A stretch of 63,088 nucleotides of DNA from a virus. The first letter of the stretch is position 1. Every line of letters begins with the position of its first letter. The stretch lies in IMG/VR virus record IMGVR_UViG_3300047470_000374, positions 1-63,088 of that record. One strand, written 5' to 3'. Shown here piece by piece: positions 8,485 to 16,527 of this stretch. The notes beneath the pieces are model-generated. The model was not told the DNA's origin. It made no database searches and was given only the letters and a program-made list of their open reading frames with translations. The position numbers and the translations under genes are program-made.

Positions 8485-8563
8485 AAACCATAAGTTAAAA
8501 ATGGTTTCAACTCATGTGTACTTCACAAATAGATTTTTTTAAACTAAAATTCAACCAAAGGTT
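8485..8563. promoter_or_regulatory. Candidate repressor operators
   Basis: AAACCAT (8485-8491) is an inverted match to ATGGTTT (8501-8507). A second short palindrome, AACCAAAGGTT, is at 8553-8563, next to the repressor start. Both lie in the cro/repressor intergenic region and share the AACC/GGTT half-site. Confidence 0.5.
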
Positions 8564-8570
8564 ACAAGTA

Positions 8571-9317
8571 ATGATCGCGATGAGCACAATGGTTGAACGT
8601 ATTCAGGATGCCCTAAAAGCAAAGAAGTTATCTTGGTCGAAAGCCGCTACTTTAATTGGTCTTTCTGCTCAGGCTCCAGCAAAGTGGAAAAAGGGACAGA
8701 TTAGTAAAGAAACCCTAGATAAACTCGCCGCATTACTTGAAGTTGATGCGGGGTGGCTTCTTAATGGGAAAAAGCCTGCAAAGATTGATAACTTCAATAT
8801 GCAAGAGTTCATGGCAAAGCATGGGCTTACTAAAAAAGAAGATGTATCATTTGATACAGACGACATCATGGATGCAGATGTTGTTGAGTATGAAGTGGCT
8901 AACGGTTATGTATGGATAGATGTCGTGGAAGCTAGTTTTTCATGTGGTACTGGGGAATCTATTGAGTTCCATTTTGATGTAATTAACGGGAAGTATCCAT
9001 TCCCTCCCTCTTTCTTTCATAGGAAAGCTGTAGAACCTAAATACTTAAAGCTAATAAAAGCTAAAGGGGACAGCATGGAAGAGTATATTTTCCATGATGA
9101 TCTAGTTGGTATTGATATATCGCAAACCGAGATCATTGATGGTGAAATTTATGCTGTCTACTTCGAAGGTGAAGGAATGATTAAGAGAGTTTTCAAAGAA
9201 GAAGGGGGAACTTTGGTCCTCCATAGTCTGAATGAAAAATATAGAGATCGTAAAGTAACAGAACAGAACGGCATCAATTTTAAAGTTATGGGCCGTCAAG
9301 TTTGGCGTGCAGGATAA
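8571..9317 (+). CDS. LexA/CI-type prophage repressor (XRE + S24)
   Basis: Starting at ATG 8571 (AAAGG 9 bases upstream) gives 248 aa; an ATG at 8580 is also possible. An N-terminal XRE helix-turn-helix (SWSKAATLIGLSAQAPAKWKKG) is followed by an S24 self-cleaving domain with Ser in KGDSMEEYI and Lys in GMIKRVF. It should hold the left prophage silent and cut itself when RecA is activated. It is intact although the element it would control is gutted, so it may still give immunity against phages with matching operators. Confidence 0.85.
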   Translation: MIAMSTMVERIQDALKAKKLSWSKAATLIGLSAQAPAKWKKGQISKETLDKLAALLEVDAGWLLNGKKPAKIDNFNMQEFMAKHGLTKKEDVSFDTDDIMDADVVEYEVANGYVWIDVVEASFSCGTGESIEFHFDVINGKYPFPPSFFHRKAVEPKYLKLIKAKGDSMEEYIFHDDLVGIDISQTEIIDGEIYAVYFEGEGMIKRVFKEEGGTLVLHSLNEKYRDRKVTEQNGINFKVMGRQVWRAG

Positions 9318-9509
9318 TTAAACTAATAAAGTAAATCGAACTTTTTCACCGATATTTCATCAACTATTATTCTTCGAGAATTTTTTAATTTTTATGAGTA
9401 ATTACGAAACATAATGGTAACTAAATAGGGGTAGCTTTGAAGAAAACTTTGTATGCACTATGCTATTTTTAACCGTATTCAATAATTCTTTGAATTAAAG
9501 GGTTTTCCT

Positions 9510-9971
9510 ATGCAGTTATCGAATTTCACAGTCACACGTGATGATCATTATACTGTTTCTACAGATCCTTCTAAACTCAACATAGAAGTTATTCATTCTT
9601 TTTTATACCATTCAAAATGGGCAAAAGGGATTGATTTAGAAACAATGCAAACCGCTATACAACATAGTTTATGCTTTGGATTATATGATCCGAACAACCA
9701 ACAAATTGGTCTTGCTCGTATCATTACAGACTATGCAACTTTTGCTTATGTAAAAGATGTTTTTGTGATTGATGAGTTTCAAAAAATGGGGTTAGGACGC
9801 TGGTTAATGGAATGTTGCTTAGAACACTTAGAGTCTCTTAAACTTCGCAGAATTATGTTACTTACGAGTACAGCCTCAGGTCTCTATAAAAAAATAGGCT
9901 TTACCCCACTGAATCAAGAAAATTTTGTATGGCAACTTTTGCCCACTAATACAAAGGCAGTTTCAAAGTAA
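9510..9971 (+). CDS. GNAT-family N-acetyltransferase
   Basis: 153 aa. The acetyl-CoA site has the form VIDEFQKMGLGRWLMECCLEH (Q/RxxGxG/A type), preceded by the beta-4 stretch TFAYVKDVFV and followed by GLYKKIGFTPL near the end. It transfers acetyl from acetyl-CoA to an amine; the substrate cannot be told. It stands alone between the prophage remnant and attL and is followed by an intrinsic terminator, so it may be chromosomal or cargo of the older element. Confidence 0.8.
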   Translation: MQLSNFTVTRDDHYTVSTDPSKLNIEVIHSFLYHSKWAKGIDLETMQTAIQHSLCFGLYDPNNQQIGLARIITDYATFAYVKDVFVIDEFQKMGLGRWLMECCLEHLESLKLRRIMLLTSTASGLYKKIGFTPLNQENFVWQLLPTNTKAVSK

Positions 9972-10090
9972 ATTACCGATTTACTTCACTGTTTTTAGTT
10001 TAAGAAATACATCAACTTATAATTATTAATATGCTTTTGCTAGCAATAAAGCATGAAGTTATTACAAGATCAGGAAATTCTGGTACATTA

Positions 10091-10113
10091 GCCGCTTAGA
10101 AAGCGGCTTTTTA
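10091..10113 (+). terminator. Terminator after GNAT gene
   Basis: GCCGCTT (10091-10097) pairs with AAGCGGC (10101-10107), followed by TTTTTATTT on the plus strand. Confidence 0.85.
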
Positions 10114-10214
10114 TTTGATCAAATAAAGGTACTTTTTAAAAAGTGAGTAACATTGTGAGTAAAACTCTAGTCACTTATTAAATATATATTAATTATCATG
10201 AGGTTAAGTTCATC

Positions 10215-10231
10215 ATGCTTCTAATGATCGA
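10215..10231 (+). other. attL: attL core
   Basis: ATGCTTCTAATGATCGA is identical to the first 17 bases of trpG at the right end. Here it opens only a short frame (MLLMIEKNH, stop), the vestige of the trpG start. A GAGGTTAA-like ribosome site lies just upstream. Confidence 0.85.
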
Positions 10232-10349
10232 AAAGAATCATTGAGCAAATCTAAAAAAATCCAGCAAAATTTTAAAATCCTCAAATTATTGAAAAATATC
10301 AAAAATACAAATCTAAGCAAATCTAGGCAAACTATGCAAAATCACCAAT

Positions 10350-10399
10350 CTTGAGTATCATTTTGAGTACCGCCTCAAAAATCAAATCGGATACTCAAG
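10350..10399. promoter_or_regulatory. Candidate integrase arm-type sites (left)
   Basis: CTTGAGTATC (10350-10359), TTTGAGTACC (10362-10371) and an inverted copy GATACTCAAG (10390-10399) cluster just before the integrase gene. The same motif occurs twice at the other end (62,857-62,878). Paired repeats on both sides of the core fit arm sites bound by the integrase N-terminus. Confidence 0.55.
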
Positions 10400-10404
10400 A
10401 TTTC

Positions 10405-11601
10405 ATGTTAAGTGACTCAAAAATCAGAAGTGCAAAACCAAAAGAAAAGCTTTATCGAATTGGTGATTCCGACGGCTTATGTGTTGAAATTAAACCCAAT
10501 GGTAAGAAGTATTGGCGCTATCGTTTTCAGTGGCTCAAAAAAACTCAGATGATGAGCCTAGGCGAATATCCCATTGTTGGATTAGCTGAAGCGCGCACAA
10601 AACGAGATGAGGCTAAGTCATTAGTTGCTAGCGGTATAAATCCAGTAGAAGAAAAAGAAAATCAGAAAAAGGCCAAACATGATGAATATGACAATAGAGT
10701 TTTATTTAAAGATGTAGCTGCAGAATTTAAAAAAGAAAAATTAAATAATCGATCAGAGCGATATCAAGAAGCTTTTCAGCGAGCACTCGATAAAGATATT
10801 TTAAAAGTTATTGGTGATAAAGATATTAAAGAGGTTACCTCGGCAGATGTTTTGACAATAATAAAAAAAACAATTGCACGAGTTAAGCGCCAAAAAAATC
10901 ATGGTACTGGCGAAGTATCAGCAATTCAGAACCGTACTTTTATTGGCGGCGTAATGCGTTATGCAATCGCCACACTTAGAGCTGATTATGATCCTACTTA
11001 TGCAGTTAAAAATGTAGTTGAGCGCCCAGAAATAGAACACGCAAGGCCAATGGAAAAACATGAGGCTGTACAACTTAGAAATAAGCTAAACAACTACGGT
11101 GGATCTACTACAGTTAAAAATGCTGGGTTAGTAATGCTCTACTCTATGCTTAGGACTATCGAGATCCGTCGCATGAAGTGGGAATATGTAGATTTTGAAG
11201 CAAGAACAATCACATTCCCAAAAGAGATGATGAAAAAGAAGCGTATTCACATCGTCCCAATGTCTGACCAAGTTTTCAATATTCTTCAAGAGCAACGCAA
11301 TATTGTCGGTAATCGTGAATATGTGTTTCCTGCGATTTATCAAGATGGAATGCTTTCAGCTACTACCCTGAACAAGATGCTTGACTACATTGGATTATCT
11401 GATGTTACTGCTCATGATTTCCGTGCCACTGCATCAACATTGTTAAATGAAAAGGATTACGATGACAAATGGATTGAAAAACAATTAGCACATGCAGATG
11501 GTAATAAAACTAGAGCTACATATAACCATGCAAAATACCTGGAAAGCAGACGAAAAATGCTACAGGACTGGGCTAATATAGTAGATAGCTGGGCAAGTTA
11601 A
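10405..11601 (+). CDS. int: Tyrosine integrase, P4 family
   Basis: 398 aa from ATG 10405, where the usual family start MLSDSKIRSAKPKEKLYRI begins; an upstream ATG at 10351 would add 18 residues that overlap the arm-type sites. Residues 1-90 form the DUF4102 arm-binding domain (GDSDGLCVEIKPNGKKYWR). The catalytic domain shows Arg in LRTIEIRRMKW, HxxR in AHDFRATAS, His in QLAHADGNK and Tyr in RATYNHAKY. It recombines attP with the start of trpG. In the excised circle it lies downstream of the right-end operon, in the same orientation. Confidence 0.93.
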   Translation: MLSDSKIRSAKPKEKLYRIGDSDGLCVEIKPNGKKYWRYRFQWLKKTQMMSLGEYPIVGLAEARTKRDEAKSLVASGINPVEEKENQKKAKHDEYDNRVLFKDVAAEFKKEKLNNRSERYQEAFQRALDKDILKVIGDKDIKEVTSADVLTIIKKTIARVKRQKNHGTGEVSAIQNRTFIGGVMRYAIATLRADYDPTYAVKNVVERPEIEHARPMEKHEAVQLRNKLNNYGGSTTVKNAGLVMLYSMLRTIEIRRMKWEYVDFEARTITFPKEMMKKKRIHIVPMSDQVFNILQEQRNIVGNREYVFPAIYQDGMLSATTLNKMLDYIGLSDVTAHDFRATASTLLNEKDYDDKWIEKQLAHADGNKTRATYNHAKYLESRRKMLQDWANIVDSWAS

Positions 11602-11825
11602 TGGACAATAAAATGAAAAAGAATCTTACGGAAGAAGAAATATCTAAATTAGCAAAAGAATGGACCAAAGAAGACGTGATTGAAGTTATTAAGTCATGGC
11701 AAATGGCGGATGAATTCTTTCAAGAAGAGCATATAGGAAATAGTAATTTAAAAAAACAAATTGAAGGATCTCAAGAATGCTTAGCTATTATTATTGAGTT
11801 CATTAATACGCGATGTATTGATTAG
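11601..11825 (+). CDS. Hypothetical acidic protein, 74 aa
   Basis: Its ATG overlaps the integrase stop (TAATG), so it is probably translated with it. Charged and helical, with ISKLAKEWTKEDVIEVIKSWQ in the first half. No family recognised; it may be a small regulator of integration, but this is only from position. Confidence 0.6.
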   Translation: MDNKMKKNLTEEEISKLAKEWTKEDVIEVIKSWQMADEFFQEEHIGNSNLKKQIEGSQECLAIIIEFINTRCID

Positions 11826-11837
11826 TAGAGGTGGGTT

Positions 11838-12473
11838 ATGTGCGCAAACTATGAACCGATTTCCAAAGACCGAGTACACCTTCTAGATTTACTCGAACCC
11901 ACTTTCGACTATAAAGCAGATGTTTATCCCGGCTATGACTGCCCTCTTATTTTTTCTAACGATGGTCACATAGAATGGCGCCAAGTTAAGTTCGGCATGA
12001 TTCCGCCTTGGAATCATGATTTTAAATTCTCTAAATACACTTATAACGCTAGAACAGAAACTGTAGATAAAAAACCTAGCTTTCGACATGCATGGGCTAA
12101 AAGTCAGTTTGCTTTAATACCAGTCGAAAAAATTTATGAACCACGTTATGTAAATGGAAAAGCTGAACGTTGGGGAATTTTTCGTGAGGATGGTTTACCG
12201 TTCACAGTCGCTGCAATTTATGATTCAACTGTGATTGATAGCCAGCAAGTTCGCTCAATGTCTATGCTCACAATCAACGCTGACGCTCATCCCTTCATGA
12301 ATCAGTTTCATAAACCCGAAGATGAGAAAAGATCTATCATCGTTATTCCTGAAGAGTATCGAGTAGATTGGCTAAACTGCAAAAAAGAAGATGCTTTTCG
12401 GTTTTTCTTTGAAATGCCCCTAGATGAATTTACTGCTGACTACTTCCCTAAACCTAAAAAAACTGCAAATTAG
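11838..12473 (+). CDS. SRAP/YedK-type abasic-site DNA-protein crosslinker
   Basis: 211 aa. Cys2 directly follows Met (MCANYEP) and is the residue that bonds abasic sites in single-stranded DNA in this family. The conserved blocks YNARTETV, FRHAWAKSQFALIPVEKIYE and the His in NADAHPFMNQFHKP are present. RBS GAGGTGG is upstream of ATG 11838. With umuDC next to it, it makes a damage-tolerance cassette: shielding abasic sites while the error-prone polymerase copies damaged DNA. Confidence 0.88.
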   Translation: MCANYEPISKDRVHLLDLLEPTFDYKADVYPGYDCPLIFSNDGHIEWRQVKFGMIPPWNHDFKFSKYTYNARTETVDKKPSFRHAWAKSQFALIPVEKIYEPRYVNGKAERWGIFREDGLPFTVAAIYDSTVIDSQQVRSMSMLTINADAHPFMNQFHKPEDEKRSIIVIPEEYRVDWLNCKKEDAFRFFFEMPLDEFTADYFPKPKKTAN

Positions 12474-12581
12474 CGCCGTTGATTTTCCGACCAAATGCAC
12501 CGACTAGCGCGACAAGTAATGACTAGTCGTTATTTATCCACAGCTTTTTAAATTTGAATTATCGCCATGCTCTAGCATATC

Positions 12582-12606
12582 ATTTGATTTTGTAACGAAA
12601 TCAAAT
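12582..12606. promoter_or_regulatory. Palindromic operator upstream of umuD
   Basis: ATTTGATTT (12582-12590) and AAATCAAAT (12598-12606) are a perfect 9-base inverted repeat around TGTAACG, ending 13 bases before the umuD start. The layout (TTGA-type arm, TGTAAC centre, TCAA-type arm) resembles the operator reported for UmuDAb/DdrR repression in Acinetobacter, which lacks a standard LexA. It would cover the promoter or leader, so it is a likely SOS-type operator. Confidence 0.65.
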
Positions 12607-12619
12607 TAAGGGGAATGTT

Positions 12620-13120
12620 ATGAGTGATATTGTACCGTCCATCATTGAGATAAAGCACTATCTCAATCAATCTATTGTTTTAGCTGATGTTATCTCAATT
12701 AAGCTCGTAATCCCCTCGACTCAAATGTTAATCCCCTATGCATTGGAAAAAATCAATGCGGGTTTCCCCTCCCCAGCTCAGGACTACATTGATAAAGCGC
12801 TCGATATGAATGAGCACCTAATAAAAAATGAAACTGCAACTTTCATTGTCAAAGTCGCCTCACTCTCAATGCTCAACGCTGGCATCGACATTAATGACGA
12901 GCTCATTGTCGATCGTAGCTTAGATGCTAAACACGGCGATATTGTTGTGGCACTAATTGATAATGATTTTACGGTTAAGCGCCTAATGATCGATGATAAA
13001 GGCCAATGGCTAAAAGCAGAAAATCCAGATTACAAAGATATTCATTTATTAGATGGTCAAGAGCTGCTTATTTGGGGCGTTGTCACTTGCATCATTAAAA
13101 TGATAAGAAATAAGTCATGA
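12620..13120 (+). CDS. umuD: UmuD, DNA polymerase V processing subunit
   Basis: 166 aa. [14 protein letters not shown] marks the self-cleavage site (Ala-Gly in place of Cys-Gly in E. coli) and the SPA motif. The nucleophile Ser is in [10 protein letters not shown], where E. coli has SGDSM, and the Lys is in DNDFTVKRL. The N-terminal arm is about 20 residues longer than in E. coli UmuD and is unlike the long one of chromosomal UmuDAb. RecA-driven cleavage would give UmuD' for UmuD'2C. Overlaps umuC by ATGA. Confidence 0.88.
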   Translation: MSDIVPSIIEIKHYLNQSIVLADVISIKLVIPSTQMLIPYALEKINAGFPSPAQDYIDKALDMNEHLIKNETATFIVKVASLSMLNAGIDINDELIVDRSLDAKHGDIVVALIDNDFTVKRLMIDDKGQWLKAENPDYKDIHLLDGQELLIWGVVTCIIKMIRNKS

Positions 13121-14415
13121 AACATGAGAACAAAGTCTTTTTTCTCATAGATGTAAATAATATGTATGTCTCATGCGAGAGGGTCTTTAATCCAAGTTTG
13201 AATAATAAAAGTACTATAGTCCTCTCGAATAACGACGGCTGTGCAGTAGCCAGATCAAATGAAGCTAAAGCTCTCGGGATAAAGATGGGTGTGCCGTTAT
13301 TCCAAATTAAAGATATAGTTCAAAAGCATAGCGTAATCGTACTTTCAAGCAACTATGCAATGTATGCCGAAATGTCACGGCGCTTTCATAAGATCCTTTC
13401 TTCATACGTAACAGATGAAGAAGTTGAACCTTATTCTATTGATGAATGCTTTGTTGACTTCACTGCTTATGAGAAGAACTTTGATTTAGAGAAAGTTGGC
13501 CAGCAAATGCGCCAGCAATTATGGAAGTGGCTAGGATTGCCGGTTTGTGTTGGTATTGGTAGAAGTAAGACAGAATCGAAGATAGCTAACCATATAGCTA
13601 AAAAGAATGCGGGCTTTAACAGTGTTTGCGATCTCGTAAATATGGATCCGTGCAACAAAGAGTATTACTTTGCCCAAATAGACGTTTCTGAAGTTTGGGG
13701 AGTTGGGCGTAAGCACGCAAAAAAACTACATGGAATGGGAGTTAAAACTGTTTTAGATTTAGCATGTACTGAAGCGCGGGAAATGCAGCGGCAGTTTTCA
13801 ATTGTTATGGCTCGTACAATTAACGAATTACAAGGCATCTCATGCATTGAGATCGAGCACACCCCGCCCTCAAAAAAGCAAATAGTCGCAAGCCGGTCTT
13901 TTGGCGGTCGCGTAACTGAACTAACGGATCTAAAAGAAGCTATTTCGATGTATGCGCAAGATGCTTGTAAAAGGCTGCGTGATGAAGGGCTTTTATGCGG
14001 GTGTATGATTGCTTTTGTTCAATCTAATCCTTTTGATCAGAATGTTCCTTTCTATAATAAATCCATTACCGGCTCATTTTCAGAGCCAACTGATTGTGCT
14101 ACTGATTTTGTAAAAGCTGCGGTACGCATGATTGATGAAATTTATAAAGAAGGTATCAAATATAAAAAATGCGGTATTGTGCTGACCGGCTTAGAGCCAA
14201 AATCTGGCCATACTTATGACCTATTAACCGACTTCGCACATATAGAGAAAAAGCAATGTTTGATGCAGGCTATGGATGATATCCATAGCAAGTTTGGAAA
14301 GAAGAAATTAGGAGTCGGACCCTGCTTTGTACCCGGTCGTAACTGGTCGATGTCCCGTGATAAATTAAGCAAGAATCCCTTTCTTTGGGATGAACTATTA
14401 ATTATTAAAAAATAA
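13117..14415 (+). CDS. umuC: UmuC, Y-family DNA polymerase V catalytic subunit
   Basis: 432 aa, close to usual length. Metal-binding motifs are visible: [13 protein letters not shown] at the start (first Asp) and [10 protein letters not shown] (Asp-Glu pair) near residue 110. [14 protein letters not shown] in the fingers/palm is typical, and [18 protein letters not shown] is the helix-hairpin region. It performs error-prone synthesis past lesions with UmuD'. Prophage-borne copies raise mutation of the lysogen under DNA damage. Confidence 0.92.
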   Translation: MKHENKVFFLIDVNNMYVSCERVFNPSLNNKSTIVLSNNDGCAVARSNEAKALGIKMGVPLFQIKDIVQKHSVIVLSSNYAMYAEMSRRFHKILSSYVTDEEVEPYSIDECFVDFTAYEKNFDLEKVGQQMRQQLWKWLGLPVCVGIGRSKTESKIANHIAKKNAGFNSVCDLVNMDPCNKEYYFAQIDVSEVWGVGRKHAKKLHGMGVKTVLDLACTEAREMQRQFSIVMARTINELQGISCIEIEHTPPSKKQIVASRSFGGRVTELTDLKEAISMYAQDACKRLRDEGLLCGCMIAFVQSNPFDQNVPFYNKSITGSFSEPTDCATDFVKAAVRMIDEIYKEGIKYKKCGIVLTGLEPKSGHTYDLLTDFAHIEKKQCLMQAMDDIHSKFGKKKLGVGPCFVPGRNWSMSRDKLSKNPFLWDELLIIKK

Positions 14416-14486
14416 TAGCTCATTAATATTTAAAACAAAATTTTATGTCTTACACATTATCGATATAGTATATCATAACAGTTGCA

Positions 14487-15011
14487 CTATAATTTTTGAA
14501 AGTCGACATTCTTTAAGATTTCTGAGGCTAGTAATTGAATACTTAAATAATCAAATGGAATTATTTCGGGGAAAGTTCTTAGCTCCCAATACCTCCCATG
14601 GGCTAACCAATGGCGATAATCTAAAGCTTTTTGGAATTTATCAAATAATGGTTTATTTTTTGGATAAAAAACTTTCCATTCTTTTAGAATATCCTCATCC
14701 AAAGATGCTTTATTTCCCTTTTTTTTAAAGGTTGCTCTTAAATTTTTAGATAGTTGATCTTTAAGCTTTTTTTCATTTCTTCGAAGATAGTCAATTCTAA
14801 AGCTTGCCTCAAGAAGAGACAAAATTTCCAGAGAAACCATACGTTCAAGTGAACTTAACTGTACGTTGAATTCAATTTCGAGTTCAGCTTTTGAATAACC
14901 CCAAAAGTATTCATTTTGTTCATCAAAGTAATGTCTTAATGAAGAAGTTCCATAAAAATAGAATTGATTTATATCTTCAATTGTAGAATGTTGATTTGAA
15001 AATTTAATCAT
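14487..15011 (-). CDS. HEPN-like protein, candidate RNase of a two-gene unit
   Basis: 174 aa, strongly helical. The stretch KALDYRHWLAHGRYW (about residues 125-140) contains an Rx4H motif, the mark of HEPN ribonuclease domains used in toxin-antitoxin and phage-defence proteins. A long charged helix (KKLKDQLSKNLRATFKKKG) precedes it. It is the second gene of a minus-strand pair with only 4 bases between them. The family assignment rests on this motif alone, so it is inferred. A non-RNase HEPN or an unrelated helical protein is possible. Confidence 0.55.
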   Translation of the reverse strand: MIKFSNQHSTIEDINQFYFYGTSSLRHYFDEQNEYFWGYSKAELEIEFNVQLSSLERMVSLEILSLLEASFRIDYLRRNEKKLKDQLSKNLRATFKKKGNKASLDEDILKEWKVFYPKNKPLFDKFQKALDYRHWLAHGRYWELRTFPEIIPFDYLSIQLLASEILKNVDFQKL

Positions 15012-15015
15012 TTCA

Positions 15016-15561
15016 TTAATTCACCAGCCCCATTAATGAAGCAAAGAAATTATTTTCATTAAATTCAATAAACTTTATACGTGTTGAATTTCGATCAATT
15101 ATCTTCCATGTCCAATTGATATCAGTTTTAGTTTCATGTTTCTCATTATCAGAAAGAACTTTAAAACTTATATTGAATCCATTTGAATTCATATCAGTTA
15201 AAATAAATTTTACAGAACCTTTTGGCCCAATTAAGTCAATTCTTCCTTTGGTTCCTATCAATAACGTACCGATTGGGTCAAGTGTAAGTGTTGCTCCTGC
15301 TAAAGAAATATCCATTTTATTAACGATATAGGATCCGATATGATCTTCAGTAATATTTTTTTCACTAAACGAAATACTTAAAGAGCCTTGATCAATATAA
15401 GGTTTTAACCATTTTTTTACTTGATTATAAAAAAATTCAATAAATTCCAACCATTCTTGCTTCTGCTTTTCCCAATCAATTTCATTTTCTTCTTTGCTAT
15501 ATTTTTTCGCATTATCCTTCAAAAACTTTTCGAAATCTTTTCTGCTCATTTCGGTGCTCAA
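15016..15561 (-). CDS. Hypothetical partner of HEPN-like gene
   Basis: 181 aa. A helical, charged first third (KDFEKFLKDNAKKYSKEENEIDWEK, broken by KQKQEWLEFIEFF) is followed by a mostly beta-strand domain with alternating hydrophobics and glycines (LAGATLTLDPIGTLLIGT, GRIDLIGPKGSVKFIL). No family recognised. Being first in a pair with a HEPN-like gene, it may be an antitoxin, sensor or partner; that is inference. Confidence 0.55.
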   Translation of the reverse strand: MSTEMSRKDFEKFLKDNAKKYSKEENEIDWEKQKQEWLEFIEFFYNQVKKWLKPYIDQGSLSISFSEKNITEDHIGSYIVNKMDISLAGATLTLDPIGTLLIGTKGRIDLIGPKGSVKFILTDMNSNGFNISFKVLSDNEKHETKTDINWTWKIIDRNSTRIKFIEFNENNFFASLMGLVN

Positions 15562-15789
15562 TGACTAAAAATAGTTAAAGCATATACTTTATCTTCAGAT
15601 AAAACTAGTTTGTTCAAGGGCATAAAGGTAAGCTTTTAAAGAACTAGATGATGTTCGGATCTAGAAGATCTTTGTTTTAGTCTATATAAATATATTTAAT
15701 TATCCCATGTTGTAAATTATATAAGTAGATGAGAAGGCTCGAATCTCTGAGTCCCAAATGGTACCTATTTTAGGAGGAGTTGGTGAATA
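15562..15789. other. AT-rich divergent promoter region
   Basis: This 228-base gap separates divergent cargo genes. It is AT-rich with several TATAAT-like strings (for example TATATAA around 15,680-15,700), but I cannot fix start sites. A strong AGGAGG ribosome site at 15,771-15,776 serves the plus-strand gene. Confidence 0.45.
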
Positions 15790-16458
15790 ATGAATAAGAG
15801 TGCCTTTTCCATAAATATTATGATTATAGGATTAATTTTAATTTTTCTACTATTTAGTATTTTCGGAATTTTATATTTCAACTGGGGCGATGTTAAAGCT
15901 ATACAAGATAGCCTATCCACTACAGGAAGTATATTCGGCGCAATTGCAACACTAGGGGCAGCTTTAGTTGCTGCTCTCCTATATACAGATTGGAGAGAAC
16001 AATTAACTTCAACCATTCAACAAGAACAAGCTAAGAGTATTCAACTTGCTATAAATAAAATCCTATTCACCTTAGATAATTATGGAACGTTTGTACTTAT
16101 GCACTCAGGTATGGGGCATGAGCCAGAATACATAAAAGAAGCCTCTGTAAAAGCTAAAACTCTTTTCGAAGAATATCCAGAACTGGCCTTTAATTTAAAA
16201 TTAAATTTATTCAGTTATGAAGAGAATTTTCTAAATGGTAGATCAATCTTAACAGATGAAGAAATACAGAAGATTACTTGGTGGTACTACTATGGAATCA
16301 TAAATTTATTAAACAGAATTTTGAAAAAAGAACATTTACAACAAATAGATAAATTTCAGGTCTATATAAATGCATTGAAGAGAGATAGAGAGACATTTCA
16401 AAAGTTACGAAAAAAATTAAATGATGAAATAGTTCCTAAGATAAATATAAAATCATAA
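15790..16458 (+). CDS. Two-helix membrane protein with cytoplasmic domain
   Basis: 222 aa. Two membrane segments (about residues 8-31, and 45-66 in SIFGAIATLGAALVAALLY) are followed by a long soluble helical domain starting TDWREQL. The topology puts most of the protein in the cytoplasm. Similar membrane-plus-helical proteins are found among phage cargo and in some defence systems, but no family is assigned. RBS is strong (AGGAGG). Confidence 0.6.
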   Translation: MNKSAFSINIMIIGLILIFLLFSIFGILYFNWGDVKAIQDSLSTTGSIFGAIATLGAALVAALLYTDWREQLTSTIQQEQAKSIQLAINKILFTLDNYGTFVLMHSGMGHEPEYIKEASVKAKTLFEEYPELAFNLKLNLFSYEENFLNGRSILTDEEIQKITWWYYYGIINLLNRILKKEHLQQIDKFQVYINALKRDRETFQKLRKKLNDEIVPKINIKS

Positions 16459-16527
16459 TTTTTTTGTCTTGGAAAAAATTAAGTTCCGATATAAATTAGC
16501 ATTTTATAACTAAATTATATATTTTAA

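Larger units (their letters stand above)
1..9400. mobile_element. Defective lambda-like prophage remnant
   Basis: The gene order on the minus strand (repressor, cro remnant, methyltransferase remnant, replication protein, DUF1064, antiterminator Q, small late genes, endonuclease remnant, J remnant, tailspikes) follows the plan of the larger prophage in this window, but every packaging, head and tail gene between the endonuclease and the end of J is missing. No integrase is visible. The right boundary is approximate; the GNAT gene after the repressor may be host DNA or cargo. Confidence 0.8.
9972..10404. other. Intergenic region containing attL and integrase upstream DNA
   Basis: This stretch has no supported gene. 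It holds a terminator, an AT-rich segment with two GAGTA motifs (about 10,143-10,160), the 17-bp attL core with a vestigial 8-codon trpG start, short CAAATCTA repeats (about 10,245-10,330) and the arm-type sites before integrase. Confidence 0.7.

Noticed and set aside
10351-10404. Longer integrase start at ATG 10351
   Set aside because: The extra 18 residues have no family counterpart and lie on the arm-type repeats; the family start is at 10405.
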